A DNA stretch of 64,000 nucleotides from Aliarcobacter faecis (GTDB lineage: Bacteria > Campylobacterota > Campylobacteria > Campylobacterales > Arcobacteraceae): contig NZ_CP053837.1 in NCBI RefSeq assembly GCF_013201705.1, forward strand, positions 496,001-560,000, written 5' to 3'. Below are positions 19,419-29,638 of the stretch, piece by piece (position 1 is the first letter of the stretch; every line of letters starts with the position of its first letter). A program made the translations under genes and the position numbers. The notes below the pieces were generated by a model. That model made no database searches. It saw only the letters and a list, made by a program, of their open reading frames with translations, and was not told the DNA's origin.

Positions 19419-19863
19419 TATCTACTCTATTGTAAAACCTAGTTCAGATGATTTTGATAAACTTATAAAAGATTTTATAAAAATGTCAAGTAAATATGCT
19501 AAAGTTGAAGTCTTTTATATATTCAATAAAGAGATAGCAAAAGCCCAAGCTATTGGAGAAACTGAAGCAAAAGAGATATATACAAAGACATATTTACCAT
19601 ATTTAAAAGGTTACAATATTGCTTTAGATGTGTTGGGAAAGAGTGTTGATAGTTTTGCTTTTTCTAAGCTTCTTGAAGATAAAAATGAGATAAATTTTTT
19701 TATTGGTGGAGCTTATGGATTTGAAAAATCTTTTTTAGATAAATGTGATAATATAATCTCTTTGAGTAATCTTACTTTTGCCCATAAAGTTGCTACCTTA
19801 GTCTTAAGTGAGCAGATATTTAGAGCCTTAAGTATACAAAACAATCATCCATATCATAAATAA
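19408..19863 (+). CDS. rlmH: 23S rRNA pseudouridine-1915 N3-methyltransferase
   Basis: 151 residues, SPOUT-class methyltransferase: FFIGGAYGF forms the knotted SAM site and the C terminus ends in SEQIFRALSIQNNHPYHK, the RlmH signature. It methylates pseudouridine in helix 69 of 23S rRNA. Start overlaps the thiE stop, implying translational coupling. Confidence 0.95.
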   Translation: MKINIYSIVKPSSDDFDKLIKDFIKMSSKYAKVEVFYIFNKEIAKAQAIGETEAKEIYTKTYLPYLKGYNIALDVLGKSVDSFAFSKLLEDKNEINFFIGGAYGFEKSFLDKCDNIISLSNLTFAHKVATLVLSEQIFRALSIQNNHPYHK

Positions 19864-19924
19864 TTTATAAACATTTTTGTATAATGTAAAATTGTAAAAA
19901 TAACTTTTTAATAAAGGAAAGAGA

Positions 19925-20938
19925 ATGGGTCTTAAGAATTATATTATTGCATCAATACTTTTAATAATTTTGGTGTTTGGATTTGTACATAGTTTAGAGT
20001 TGGGAGAGTACACTTTTTCTATTTTTGATTACTCTTTAACTCTTTCAGTTGCTCTTTGGGTTATATTACCTTTAGCTTTACTGGCTGTTGTTACATATTT
20101 ACATATTATTTTTTATGGTCTTGTAAAATACTTTAAATTAAAAGCATTAGATTCAGATATTGATTCAGTATTTTCTTTAATTGAAGCAAAACTTTTAGGA
20201 AAAGAGCAAAAAAGTGGTTTTAGAACAAAAAGATTTAAAGAGTTATCAAATGTTTTAAATCAGTTGGAATTTTCTACTTCAAAAGATATTTTTAGTTCAT
20301 CAAATGAGGAGTTAAATAAAGTTGTTAATTCTATTCAAAATATAAATAGTGGGAAATATGTAAGTGAGAAGATTATAAAACCACAAGAGAATTCTAATTT
20401 AGCTAAACAAAATTTATTAAATAAAATAAATGAACAAGTTGATTTTGCTTTAGATATTGTGAAAAAAGCTGAAAATTATGATACAAATGTTGTAAAATCA
20501 GCATTTTTAAAAGTTTTAAGTGAAAAAAGTATGACAACAATTAAAAAAGTTTATAAAAATATAAATTTTGATAAAGAGTTAGCTTGTAAACTATTTGAGA
20601 AAGATAGAGAAAATAGTGAATTTGGTCTTGAAAATAGTGAGATTTTAGATATTCTTAAAAATATTAAGTTTACAAAAAATGATTATGTTGAGATGGCAAG
20701 AAATTATAGAATTTCTTTAAATCCAGATAAAATAATCGATCTATTTGAAAAACTTTCAAATCAAAATGAAGAAGCAATGACAGCATATTTATATGTTTTA
20801 AGTGAGTTTGAGATGATTGATAAACTAAGAGAAGTTTTGTTAAATACAAATGAAAATGAGTTTATTTCATTTAAAGCATTAGTTGATTTAAAAGATGCTG
20901 GAAAGCATTATAATTTAGAAAATCTATCATATAAATAA
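19925..20938 (+). CDS. membrane-anchored protein of unknown function
   Basis: 337 residues. Two hydrophobic segments near the N terminus (~5-25 and ~36-62) are followed by a long, lysine- and asparagine-rich, helical cytoplasmic region without recognisable motifs. The stop overlaps the start of dus by one base (TAATG), and AAAGGAAAG precedes ATG, so it is a real gene. Function unknown; coupling to the tRNA-modification gene is conserved-looking context only. Confidence 0.65.
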   Translation: MGLKNYIIASILLIILVFGFVHSLELGEYTFSIFDYSLTLSVALWVILPLALLAVVTYLHIIFYGLVKYFKLKALDSDIDSVFSLIEAKLLGKEQKSGFRTKRFKELSNVLNQLEFSTSKDIFSSSNEELNKVVNSIQNINSGKYVSEKIIKPQENSNLAKQNLLNKINEQVDFALDIVKKAENYDTNVVKSAFLKVLSEKSMTTIKKVYKNINFDKELACKLFEKDRENSEFGLENSEILDILKNIKFTKNDYVEMARNYRISLNPDKIIDLFEKLSNQNEEAMTAYLYVLSEFEMIDKLREVLLNTNENEFISFKALVDLKDAGKHYNLENLSYK

Positions 20939-21870
20939 TGAAAAAGAAATTAGATTTTAGCAAGCCACTTGTAGTGCTTGCTCCACTTGCAGGTTATACA
21001 GATTTACCATTTAGAAGTGTTGTTAAAAAGTTTGGAGCAGATTTAACTATTTCAGAGATGATTAGTTCAAATGCTTTGGTTTATAAAAGTGCAAGAACTT
21101 TGAAAATGGTTGAAAAATCTCCTAGTGAAGACCCATATTTTGTACAAATAGCTGGAAATAGTGTAGATTTGGTAAAAGAAGCAGTTTTGATTTTAAATGA
21201 TGTTGAGGGAATTGATGGGATTGATTTAAACTGTGGATGTCCAGCTCCAAAAGTTTTTAATCATGGTTCAGGTTCAAATTTACTTGGAGATTTAAAAAAA
21301 CTTGAAGAGATTTTAAGTACGATTAAAAAATATTCAAAAAAAGAGTATACAAGTGCAAAAGTACGACTTGGAGTAAATGAAAAAATACCTGTTGAAATAG
21401 GAAAAGTAGTTGAAGCTTGTGGGGTTGATTTTGTATCTGTACATGGAAGAACACGAGCAGGGAAATATAAAGCACCAGTTGATTATGATGCAATTAAACA
21501 AATGAAAGAGGCTATTAGCGTACCTGTTATTGCAAATGGAGATATTAAAGATTATAAAAAAGCAAAAGAGGTTTTAGAGTATACAAAAGCTGATGGAGTT
21601 ATGATAGGACGAGGTGCTATTGGAAAACCTTGGGTATTTTATCAGTTAAAACACGAACTTGAAGATATAGATAACTCTATAAAAAAAGAGATTATTTTAG
21701 AACATTATGACAAAATGTTGGAATTTCACGGCAATTATGGAGCAGTAATTTTTAGAAAACTTCTTCATGCTTACTCAAAAGGCTATACAGGAGCTAACGA
21801 ATTTAGAGAGCTTGTAAATGGTATTAGTGATACAAAAATTATGAGAGATTTAATAGATAGCTTTTTTTAA
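20938..21870 (+). CDS. dus: tRNA-dihydrouridine synthase
   Basis: 310 residues, FMN-dependent TIM barrel: APLAGYTDLPFR at the N terminus, GIDLNCGCPAPKVF with the catalytic Cys, VHGRTRAGKY, IANGDI and GVMIGRGAIGKPW. It reduces uridines in the tRNA D-loop. DusB-like by overall length and motifs. Confidence 0.93.
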   Translation: MKKKLDFSKPLVVLAPLAGYTDLPFRSVVKKFGADLTISEMISSNALVYKSARTLKMVEKSPSEDPYFVQIAGNSVDLVKEAVLILNDVEGIDGIDLNCGCPAPKVFNHGSGSNLLGDLKKLEEILSTIKKYSKKEYTSAKVRLGVNEKIPVEIGKVVEACGVDFVSVHGRTRAGKYKAPVDYDAIKQMKEAISVPVIANGDIKDYKKAKEVLEYTKADGVMIGRGAIGKPWVFYQLKHELEDIDNSIKKEIILEHYDKMLEFHGNYGAVIFRKLLHAYSKGYTGANEFRELVNGISDTKIMRDLIDSFF

Positions 21871-21948
21871 TTAAATTCAAAAGTTATTTGGATAAAATAT
21901 TACACTTTTTATAAGTAAATAAAAATTATTAAATTAAGAAGGTAATAT

Positions 21949-22764
21949 TTGACTGAATACTATTTTGAATTATCTATCAAACCAGAAAATCATTATGAAC
22001 TTTTTTTAGATTTAGTTGAGTCTTTAACGCAAGATGCAATTGAGGAAAATGAGGGAGTAATTACTATTAGAAGTGAAGATGAACTTGAAGATTTCCTTGA
22101 GCCTTTGGAGAAATTTTCTAAAGCTTTAAATATAAAATGTGAAATAAACTATGAGAAAAAAGAGAGTATTGATTGGATAAAAAAATATCAAGACTCTATT
22201 GAAGCAGTTGAAGTTGGTAGTTTTTATGTAAGACCATCTTGGTGTGATGAAAAAAAAGATAAAATAAATCTTTTAATAGATCCTGCTTTAGCTTTTGGTT
22301 CAGGTCACCATGAAACAACTTCTTCTTGTCTTTTAGCTATTGATGAGTTTGTAACTAAAGATGATAAATTACTTGATGTTGGAACAGGAAGTGGAATTCT
22401 TGCAATTGCGGCAGCAAAAAAAGGTGCTATAGTAGATGTTTGTGATACAGATGAGATATGTATAGAGAGTACTCAATCGAATTTTGCTTTAAATAGTGAA
22501 AAAATAAATTATTCATGGGTTGGTTCTGTAAATAAAGCAGAAAAAAAATATGATGTAGTAGTTGCAAATATCATTGCAGATGTCCTTGTTATGATTGCAA
22601 ATGATTTAAAAAATGCTACAAAAGATGGCGGAATTTTAATACTTTCAGGGATTTTAGATAAACATGAAAAGAGAGTATTAAATAGATTTAGTGATTTAAA
22701 AGAGCTTAAAATTATTCACAAAAATGAGTGGGTAACTATGATCTTTAAAAATATTAAGGGGTAA
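21949..22764 (+). CDS. prmA: ribosomal protein L11 methyltransferase
   Basis: 271 residues. The N-terminal ~110 residues form the L11-recognition domain, then DPALAFGSGHHETT, the SAM loop LLDVGTGSGILAIAA and VVANIIADVL, all typical of PrmA, which methylates lysines of L11. Start codon TTG 21949 with AAGGT upstream. ftsH follows after two bases. Confidence 0.93.
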   Translation: MTEYYFELSIKPENHYELFLDLVESLTQDAIEENEGVITIRSEDELEDFLEPLEKFSKALNIKCEINYEKKESIDWIKKYQDSIEAVEVGSFYVRPSWCDEKKDKINLLIDPALAFGSGHHETTSSCLLAIDEFVTKDDKLLDVGTGSGILAIAAAKKGAIVDVCDTDEICIESTQSNFALNSEKINYSWVGSVNKAEKKYDVVVANIIADVLVMIANDLKNATKDGGILILSGILDKHEKRVLNRFSDLKELKIIHKNEWVTMIFKNIKG

Positions 22765-22766
22765 AT

Positions 22767-24809
22767 TTGATAAATAAACCGAAACAAAATGATAATAAAA
22801 ATCCAAATTCTAATGGGAATAACTTTTTTAATAATAATCCAATTTTAGTATTTGTTCTATTCTCTATCGTTACTATTCTTGCTTTCAAAGCAATTTTTCC
22901 AGAAGAACAGAGTTCTAATATGAGTGTAAGTGGTCAGACAATGGGATCTTCTTCTAATAGAACTATTCCTTATTCAGAGTTAAAAAAATTAATATCTAGT
23001 GGAAAAATTGAGTATGTTGGTATTGGAAATACTCAAATAAGAGCTTTAAGTAAGGGTGAAGCTGGACAAAATATAACTTATACAGCTAGAAGAGTAGTAC
23101 CTGATGAGACATTAATTCCTGAATTAGAGAAAAATGGAATAGGTTATGGTGGAATAAATGAAGAGAATCTTCTTTCAGATATCCTTTTTGGATGGGTTTT
23201 ACCAATATTCTTATTTTTTGCTATTTGGATGTTTTTGGTTAAAAGAATGCAAAAATCTATGGGTGGAGGCTCTGGAGGAATTCTTGGAATTGGTTCATCT
23301 AAAAAGATGATAAACTCTGAAAAACCAAATGTAAAGTTTGATGATATGGCTGGAAATAAAGAAGCTAAAGAGGAAGTTCAGGAAGTTGTTGATTTCCTTA
23401 AATCTCCAGATAGATATGTAAGACTTGGTGCTCAAATTCCAAAAGGTGTTTTACTTGTAGGACCTCCTGGTACTGGAAAAACTCTTTTAGCAAAAGCAGT
23501 TGCTGGAGAGGCTGATGTTCAGTTTTTAAGTGTTTCTGGTTCTGCATTTATTGAGATGTTTGTAGGAGTTGGAGCAAGTAGAGTTAGAGATTTGTTTGAA
23601 CAAGCAAAAAAAGTAGCACCAGCTATTATCTTTATTGATGAAATTGATGCTATTGGAAAAAGTAGAGCTAGTGGTGGACCTATGGGTGGGAATGATGAAA
23701 GAGAGCAGACTTTAAATCAACTTCTAGCAGAGATGGATGGTTTCTCTACTGAATCAGCACCAGTTATTGTTCTTGCAGCTACAAATAGACCAGAGGTATT
23801 AGATCCTGCACTTTTAAGACCAGGAAGATTTGATAGACAAGTTTTAGTTGATAAACCTGATTATGAGGGAAGAATTGAGATCTTAAATGTACATATTAAA
23901 GATGTTAAATTAGCTAAAAATGTAGATTTAAAAGAGGTTGCTAAAATGACAGCAGGTCTTGCTGGAGCTGATTTAGCAAATATAATAAATGAAGCAGCAT
24001 TATTAGCAGGTCGTGCAAATAAAAATGAGGTTGAAAGTAGTGATTTTAAAGAAGCAGTTGAAAGACAAATAGCTGGACTTGAAAAAAAATCTAGAAGAAT
24101 ATCTCCAAAAGAGAGAAAAATTGTGGCATATCATGAGAGTGGACATGCTTTAATTGCTGAAATTACAAAAGGTGCAAAAAAAGTAAATAAAGTATCTATT
24201 GTTCCAAGAGGATTAGCAGCTTTAGGATATACTTTAAATACTCCTGAAGAGAATAAATATTTAATGCAAAAACATGAACTAATTGCTGAAGTTGATGTCC
24301 TTTTAGGTGGTCGTGCAGCTGAAGAGGTATTTATTGGAGAGATAAGTACAGGTGCTGGAAATGATTTAGATAGAGCTACAAATATTATAAAATCTATGGC
24401 AACTATTTATGGGATGAGTGATATTGCTGGACTTATGGTTTTAGAAAGACGAACAAATCAGTTTTTAGGTGGTCAAACTCAAAAAGATTTTTCAGATGCA
24501 ATGGCAAAAGAGCTTGATGATCATGTTAAAAAAACTTTAAATGAAAGATACCAAATTGTACTTCAATCTTTGAGAGATAATAGTGTAGCAATAGAACAAA
24601 TGACAGCTGAGCTTCTTGATATAGAAGTAATTACAGGAGAAAGAGTACGAGAAATTATAAAAGAAAATGGTGGAACTGTTTTTGAAGATGAAGATTTACA
24701 TACTGAAGCTTTAAAAAAATCTAATGAGAAAAAAGATGAAATTATAGAAACAAAAGCAGAAAATTCAGAAAAAGTTGTAGAAGAAAACAAAGAGAATTCT
24801 GATAAATAA
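22767..24809 (+). CDS. ftsH: ATP-dependent membrane zinc protease FtsH
   Basis: 680 residues. TM1 ~27-45, periplasmic loop, TM2 ~130-150, AAA domain with Walker A GPPGTGKT and Walker B IIFIDEIDAIG, second region of homology RPGRFDRQV, and the zinc site HESGH. It degrades membrane and regulatory proteins. Start TTG 22767 with AAGGGG upstream. The C-terminal tail is acidic and Lys/Glu-rich, longer than in E. coli. Confidence 0.98.
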   Translation: MINKPKQNDNKNPNSNGNNFFNNNPILVFVLFSIVTILAFKAIFPEEQSSNMSVSGQTMGSSSNRTIPYSELKKLISSGKIEYVGIGNTQIRALSKGEAGQNITYTARRVVPDETLIPELEKNGIGYGGINEENLLSDILFGWVLPIFLFFAIWMFLVKRMQKSMGGGSGGILGIGSSKKMINSEKPNVKFDDMAGNKEAKEEVQEVVDFLKSPDRYVRLGAQIPKGVLLVGPPGTGKTLLAKAVAGEADVQFLSVSGSAFIEMFVGVGASRVRDLFEQAKKVAPAIIFIDEIDAIGKSRASGGPMGGNDEREQTLNQLLAEMDGFSTESAPVIVLAATNRPEVLDPALLRPGRFDRQVLVDKPDYEGRIEILNVHIKDVKLAKNVDLKEVAKMTAGLAGADLANIINEAALLAGRANKNEVESSDFKEAVERQIAGLEKKSRRISPKERKIVAYHESGHALIAEITKGAKKVNKVSIVPRGLAALGYTLNTPEENKYLMQKHELIAEVDVLLGGRAAEEVFIGEISTGAGNDLDRATNIIKSMATIYGMSDIAGLMVLERRTNQFLGGQTQKDFSDAMAKELDDHVKKTLNERYQIVLQSLRDNSVAIEQMTAELLDIEVITGERVREIIKENGGTVFEDEDLHTEALKKSNEKKDEIIETKAENSEKVVEENKENSDK

Positions 24810-24841
24810 ATTTTAGAAGCTATTTTGCTTCTAAAATTTTA
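24806..24841. terminator. bidirectional terminator between ftsH and the OmpA-like gene
   Basis: AAATTTTAGAAGC and GCTTCTAAAATTT enclose TATTTT; A- and T-rich flanks suit both converging genes. Confidence 0.8.
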
Positions 24842-24851
24842 GACCTTAAAA

Positions 24852-25331
24852 CTATTGTTCAATAAACTTATTTTTATCAATATAAGATTTTGCATTAACA
24901 TAATAGTTGTTTAACTCCTCCATTGTATTAAATACATCAGAAATTACTCTTCTATTTTTTTCCATACCTTCATTTGTAGAATTATCAAATTTAGGTTTAG
25001 ACTCACCATATCCTAAAGATTGAAGTTTAGATGAATCAACACCTAAATTTATAAGATCTTGTTTTATTTTTGCTGCTCTATTTTTTGAAAGTTCATAATT
25101 ATGTCTAGCAGTTGCACTATTATTTGTATGCCCTTCAATAATAGCATATAAATCTGTCTCTTTTAAAAATTCGGCATACTCTTTTACTTTATCATATTCA
25201 AAACTTGTTTGATAAATAGTAGAGTCATTTTTAAACTGAACATTTAAATCTTTTGCAATAATACAATCTTCAGCATTTAAAGATAGTGTTGTAAGAATGC
25301 CAATAAGCGATGTAGTAATAATTTTTTTCAA
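24852..25331 (-). CDS. OmpA-family peptidoglycan-binding protein
   Basis: About 159 residues. A signal peptide (KKIITTSLIGILTTLSLNA) precedes an OmpA C-terminal domain: EGHTNN, NYELSKNRAAKIK, GYGESKP and EKNRRV, the residues that hold diaminopimelate in peptidoglycan. I use TTG at 25331, which has AAAGGAG in front; an upstream ATG at 25370 would add 13 residues before the signal peptide. It probably tethers the outer membrane or an envelope complex to the wall. Confidence 0.85.
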   Translation of the reverse strand: MKKIITTSLIGILTTLSLNAEDCIIAKDLNVQFKNDSTIYQTSFEYDKVKEYAEFLKETDLYAIIEGHTNNSATARHNYELSKNRAAKIKQDLINLGVDSSKLQSLGYGESKPKFDNSTNEGMEKNRRVISDVFNTMEELNNYYVNAKSYIDKNKFIEQ

Positions 25332-25448
25332 AATTAACTCCTTTTGTTGAAATTTTATAAATTGTAACATAACAAACTTTAGCCTAAAGTAATATTTATT
25401 CTTATTAAGATAAAATATTAGAAGTTATTTTATTTTAAAGGAAAGTTT

Positions 25449-26624
25449 ATGTTAAAGAATTTGAAATTAGGAACTATAGTAACAGCAACTTTAATTCTTG
25501 GATTGAGTGGATGTGCTGTAAAGGAAGATACAAAGGCAAATGAGAAAATTGTTCAATTACAAAAACAAATAGAGAGTAAAGATGCAAAAATTTCACAATT
25601 AGAACAAAGTGCAACAAAAGATACTCTTTTACCTCCAAATGCAAAAGCAGGAGAGTGTTATACAAAAGTTATTATACCTGCAAAGTACCAAACAAAGGAG
25701 ATAGAACAACTTTTAAAGGAAGCTGATACAAAAATTGAGATAATCCCTGCAACTTATAAAACTGTACAAAAAAAAGTTCAAGTAAGAGCAGAATCTGTAA
25801 AAGTTATTCCAGTTGCTGCAACATATAAAATTGAAACTGAAACAGTTATGGTTGAACCAGAAAAGACTATTTTAGAAGAGGTACCTGCAACATATAAAAC
25901 TGAGATAGAAAATATTATGGTTGAACCAGAAAAGACTATTTTAGAAGAGATACCTGCAACATATAAAACTATTAAGGAGCAAGTATTAGTAAAACCAGCT
26001 TATACTACTTGGGAAAGAGGAAGAGGAGAAATTGAGAAAATAGACACTCTAACAGGAGAGATTGTTTGTTTAGTTGAAGTTCCAGCTGTTTATGAAACAG
26101 TAGAAAGAACAGTGATTGATACACCAGCAACAACAAAAGAGGTGAAAATACCAGCAATTTATAAAACAGTTGAAAGAAGAGTAGTTGATGTACCAGCAAC
26201 AACAAGAGAGGTAAAAATACCAGCAGTTTATACAACAGTGGAAAAAGAGGTAATTGATACACCAGCAACAACAAAAGAGGTAAAAATTCCTGCTATTTGT
26301 AAAATGGTAGATATTGAAGAGATTGATACTCCTGCAAAAGAAGTTAAAACAGAAATCCCAGCAGTTTATACAACTGTAAAAACAGAAGTTAAAGTTTCTG
26401 AACCAGATTTCAAATGGGAGCCAATTTTATGTGAAACAAACTCTACTCCAGAATTGATTTCTAGTTTACAATCAAAATTAAAAGAAAAAGGTTATAAAAT
26501 CTCTAAAATAGATGGTATATATAATAAAGAGACACAAAAAGCGGTTAGCTCTTATCAAGAGTATAATAATCTTGTAAAAGGTGTTTTAACTATAGAGACT
26601 TTAAAACATTTAAATCTTCAATAA
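25449..26624 (+). CDS. lipoprotein with 23-residue tandem repeats and a peptidoglycan-binding domain
   Basis: 391 residues. A lipobox LSGC (Cys at ~22) marks lipidation, followed by a short coiled coil. Residues ~80-320 are built of degenerate ~23-residue units (VxxPAxYKTVExxVxDxPATTKE), two of which are nearly identical in DNA at 25848 and 25917 (69-bp period) and three more at 26113-26290. The C-terminal ~60 residues (LISSLQSKLKEKGYKISKIDGIYNKE) form a PG_binding_1 fold. Probably an extended outer-membrane-to-wall spacer. The near-identical DNA repeats predict length variation between strains. Confidence 0.82.
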   Translation: MLKNLKLGTIVTATLILGLSGCAVKEDTKANEKIVQLQKQIESKDAKISQLEQSATKDTLLPPNAKAGECYTKVIIPAKYQTKEIEQLLKEADTKIEIIPATYKTVQKKVQVRAESVKVIPVAATYKIETETVMVEPEKTILEEVPATYKTEIENIMVEPEKTILEEIPATYKTIKEQVLVKPAYTTWERGRGEIEKIDTLTGEIVCLVEVPAVYETVERTVIDTPATTKEVKIPAIYKTVERRVVDVPATTREVKIPAVYTTVEKEVIDTPATTKEVKIPAICKMVDIEEIDTPAKEVKTEIPAVYTTVKTEVKVSEPDFKWEPILCETNSTPELISSLQSKLKEKGYKISKIDGIYNKETQKAVSSYQEYNNLVKGVLTIETLKHLNLQ

Positions 26625-26625
26625 A

Positions 26626-26655
26626 TTTTAAAAGGTAATTTTTTACCTTTTAAAA
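26626..26655. terminator. bidirectional terminator
   Basis: TTTTAAAAGGTAA and TTACCTTTTAAAA enclose TTTT, between two converging genes. Confidence 0.85.
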
Positions 26656-26671
26656 ATCTTTATATATATTT

Positions 26672-27706
26672 TTACTTTAAATCGTCTGAATATTTTTTAA
26701 GTAAGTACATAATTGAGATAAATAGACTTAAAAGAGCAGGTCCAATAATCATTCCCCAAAATCCAAATGTTGAAAGACCAGCAACTATCGCAAAAAAGAT
26801 AAGTAAAGAGTTGATTTTTGTTGGATTCTTTATAACTTTTTTATTTATATAATTTATTATTAATGGTTTTATAAAAGTATCTGCAATTATAGAAATTACT
26901 ACAATAGAATAAATTGCTATAATTAAAGCATTTGAAAAAGAGCCAGTTGTTAATTCATAAATAGAAATAGGTAGCCACATAATAACTCCACCAATTACAG
27001 GAATTAAAGAAGCAAAGCCATATAAAACTCCAAATAAAAGTCCATCATAATCAAAAAACTTTAAAAAAACTCCAAATAAAAAACCTTCAAAAATTGCAGT
27101 TACTAAAATTGAGTAGAAAACAACACTCATTACACTTGAAGATTCATTAAAAAGTATTGTAGAATCTTCATTTTTTATAGGTAAAAGATCTTTTAAGAAC
27201 TTTGCTATTTGTGTTGAATATAGAGTAAAAAAGAAGAAAAATAGTAAAATAAGAATCATATCAATCATAAATTTTGCAGAGTTTTTACCTAAAAAAGTAC
27301 TAATAGATACAATTTGTTGAACACTTTTTCCAATATCTATTTGAGAAACAATATTTTTAAAAAAATCATTTAAAAATGGGAATTCCATAATCATTAAATG
27401 AGCTGTATTTTTTATCTCATTTAAATTTGTAATAAGTAGGGCTTGATCTACTTGATTAAAAAAAGTAGCAAAAGAGAAGATACAATATAATATGGGAATA
27501 AAAAATAGCGCAGTCATTCCTAATGTCATTATTGTTGTTGCAAAAACTCTATTTTTAATGTTTCTTTCAATTTTTAAGGTTAAGGTATTAGTTGAAATTG
27601 TAAGTAGAATAGAGACAATTATTGCTTTTAAAAAAGGATTAAAAAGTTCAACTAAAAAAAATAATAAAACTAAAGCAATAGAGATTAAAAAATATGCTGG
27701 TTTCAA
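26672..27706 (-). CDS. AI-2E/PerM-family membrane transporter
   Basis: 344 residues with about eight hydrophobic segments; the conserved C-terminal block with [19 protein letters not shown] and the DxxIKPxxI-like TFIKPLII is typical of the AI-2E (UPF0118, PerM) family. Members export autoinducer-2 or act as Na+/H+ antiporters; the substrate here is unknown. The start overlaps the ruvB stop by four bases. Confidence 0.85.
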   Translation of the reverse strand: MKPAYFLISIALVLLFFLVELFNPFLKAIIVSILLTISTNTLTLKIERNIKNRVFATTIMTLGMTALFFIPILYCIFSFATFFNQVDQALLITNLNEIKNTAHLMIMEFPFLNDFFKNIVSQIDIGKSVQQIVSISTFLGKNSAKFMIDMILILLFFFFFTLYSTQIAKFLKDLLPIKNEDSTILFNESSSVMSVVFYSILVTAIFEGFLFGVFLKFFDYDGLLFGVLYGFASLIPVIGGVIMWLPISIYELTTGSFSNALIIAIYSIVVISIIADTFIKPLIINYINKKVIKNPTKINSLLIFFAIVAGLSTFGFWGMIIGPALLSLFISIMYLLKKYSDDLK

Positions 27707-28722
27707 AAGAGGGTTCCTTGATCTTTATTTGTTGGTGGAGTTAATCTAAACATATCATAAGTTTTAATACTAGCAACTCTTCCTCTAGCTGTTCTTTCTA
27801 TATAGCCATTTGCTAATAGATAGGGTTCAATAGCATCTTCAATAGTTCCTTCATCTTCACTTAAAGCTGCTGCCATAGTTGAAAGCCCCATAGGTCTACC
27901 TTTATTTGAAATAAGAAGTTCAAGAAGATTTATATCCATCTCATCAAAACCATTTTCATTTATTCCTAGCTCATCTAAAGCGTATTTACAAGTATTTAGA
28001 AGTATTGTTTTTTCTCCTTTTACTTGTGAAAAATCTCGAACTCTTCTAAGAAGTCTTAATGCAACCCTTGGTGTTCCACGACTCCTTGTTGACATCTCTA
28101 ATGCTGAATCATTTTCACAAATAATTCCAAGTTTTACTGAAGCTTTTTGAATAATTTTTGCTAACTCTTCATGTGTATAAAACTGCATTCTAAAGTGCAT
28201 TCCAAATCTCTCTCGTAAAGGGTTTGATAGCATTCCAGCTCTTGTTGTTGCTCCTATTAGTGTAAATCGTGGTAAATCAATTTTGACAGTTTGTGCTGCA
28301 GGACCAGAACCAATAATAATATCAAGTCTATAATCTTCCATTGCAGGATATAAAATCTCTTCAACTGCAGGGCTTAAACGATGTATTTCATCTATAAATA
28401 GGATATCTCCCTCTTCAAGGTTTGTTAAAATAGCAGCTAAATCTCCACTTTTCTCTATCATAGGACCAGCAGTTACTTTTATATTTGAGTTCATCTCATT
28501 TGAGATTAGATATGAAAGTGTAGTTTTCCCAAGACCAGGAGGTCCGTAAAAGAGTATATGGTCAAGTGCTTCTTTTCTTTTTATTGAAGCATCTATAAAT
28601 ACTCTTAAATTTTTCTTGATTTTTTCTTGTCCTATATAATCTTCCCAAGAAGAGGGTCTAAGGCTTTGTTCATTTGACTCTTCTTCAAAAGATACTGACT
28701 CAACTTCAACTAATCTTTGCAT
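27703..28722 (-). CDS. ruvB: Holliday junction branch migration ATPase RuvB
   Basis: 339 residues. [20 protein letters not shown] at the N terminus, Walker [11 protein letters not shown], Walker B DEIHRL, sensor [19 protein letters not shown] and the winged-helix C terminus ([20 protein letters not shown]). It pumps DNA through RuvA at recombination junctions. Three bases separate it from panB, and it overlaps the transporter gene. Confidence 0.98.
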   Translation of the reverse strand: MQRLVEVESVSFEEESNEQSLRPSSWEDYIGQEKIKKNLRVFIDASIKRKEALDHILFYGPPGLGKTTLSYLISNEMNSNIKVTAGPMIEKSGDLAAILTNLEEGDILFIDEIHRLSPAVEEILYPAMEDYRLDIIIGSGPAAQTVKIDLPRFTLIGATTRAGMLSNPLRERFGMHFRMQFYTHEELAKIIQKASVKLGIICENDSALEMSTRSRGTPRVALRLLRRVRDFSQVKGEKTILLNTCKYALDELGINENGFDEMDINLLELLISNKGRPMGLSTMAAALSEDEGTIEDAIEPYLLANGYIERTARGRVASIKTYDMFRLTPPTNKDQGTLF

Positions 28723-28725
28723 ATT

Positions 28726-29535
28726 TTAATACTCTTCTTCTTTATTTGGAAAATTTTGTGTTTGAACATCAACTCTATATTGTTCAACTGCATTTTTTAT
28801 TAAAGTTGCTCCAGATAAATAGTGTCGTACAAATTTTGGTTTAAACTCTTCAAAAAATCCTAACATATCAGACCAAACTAGAACTTGCCCATCTGTATCT
28901 TTTCCTGCTCCTATTCCTATAGTTGGAATGTTAACTGCTTGTGTGATTTTTTTTGCAACATCACTCATAACACCTTCAACAACTATAGCAAAGGCTCCTG
29001 CTTTTTCAACAGCAATAGCATCACGAATTAGTTGTTCTTCATCATCTTTTGTTTTTCCTCGTACTTTATATCCACCCTCACTTCTTACATATTGTGGCAT
29101 AAGTCCAATATGCCCCATAACGGCAATAGAGTTAGATGTTAAGTGTTTTATTATGTCAGCTCTATCTTCTCCACCCTCTATTTTTACAGCACTTGCATTT
29201 GTTTCTTGATAAACTTTTGCACAATTTTTTAGAGCTTCATCTTTATTTATATAAGTAGCAAAGGGCATATCTGTTATTACAAAAGCATTTTTTGCACCAG
29301 CACAAACTGCATTTGTGTGATAAATCATCTGCTCCAATGTAGCACTTAGGGTGTCTTTTTTACCTGCAAAACTCATATTTAGGCTATCACCCACTAGTAT
29401 CATATCTGCACTTTTTTCAAAAAGTTTTGCAAAAAGAGCATCATAAGCAGTGATTACTGTAAGTTTATATTGATTTTTTGCTTGTTTTATTTTTGTTATA
29501 TTCATTTTTTCTAAACTATTTACAATTATACTCAT
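28726..29535 (-). CDS. panB: 3-methyl-2-oxobutanoate hydroxymethyltransferase
   Basis: 269 residues. TAYDALFAKLFEKSADMILVGDSLNM, GHIGLMPQ and the late GIGAGKDTDGQVLV are PanB motifs; metal ligands (the two aspartates) are present. It makes ketopantoate for coenzyme A. I keep ATG 29535 because AGGA lies at good distance; an internal ATG (residue 11) has no clear ribosome site. First gene of a panB-ruvB-transporter operon. Confidence 0.96.
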   Translation of the reverse strand: MSIIVNSLEKMNITKIKQAKNQYKLTVITAYDALFAKLFEKSADMILVGDSLNMSFAGKKDTLSATLEQMIYHTNAVCAGAKNAFVITDMPFATYINKDEALKNCAKVYQETNASAVKIEGGEDRADIIKHLTSNSIAVMGHIGLMPQYVRSEGGYKVRGKTKDDEEQLIRDAIAVEKAGAFAIVVEGVMSDVAKKITQAVNIPTIGIGAGKDTDGQVLVWSDMLGFFEEFKPKFVRHYLSGATLIKNAVEQYRVDVQTQNFPNKEEEY

Positions 29536-29638
29536 TTTTAAAATCCTAAAAATTATTAAAATATTTTAGATTATATCGAAATATAAATTTTAAAGTAGAA
29601 TTAGATAGAATGAAAAAAATTTAAATAGGATTTTTATT

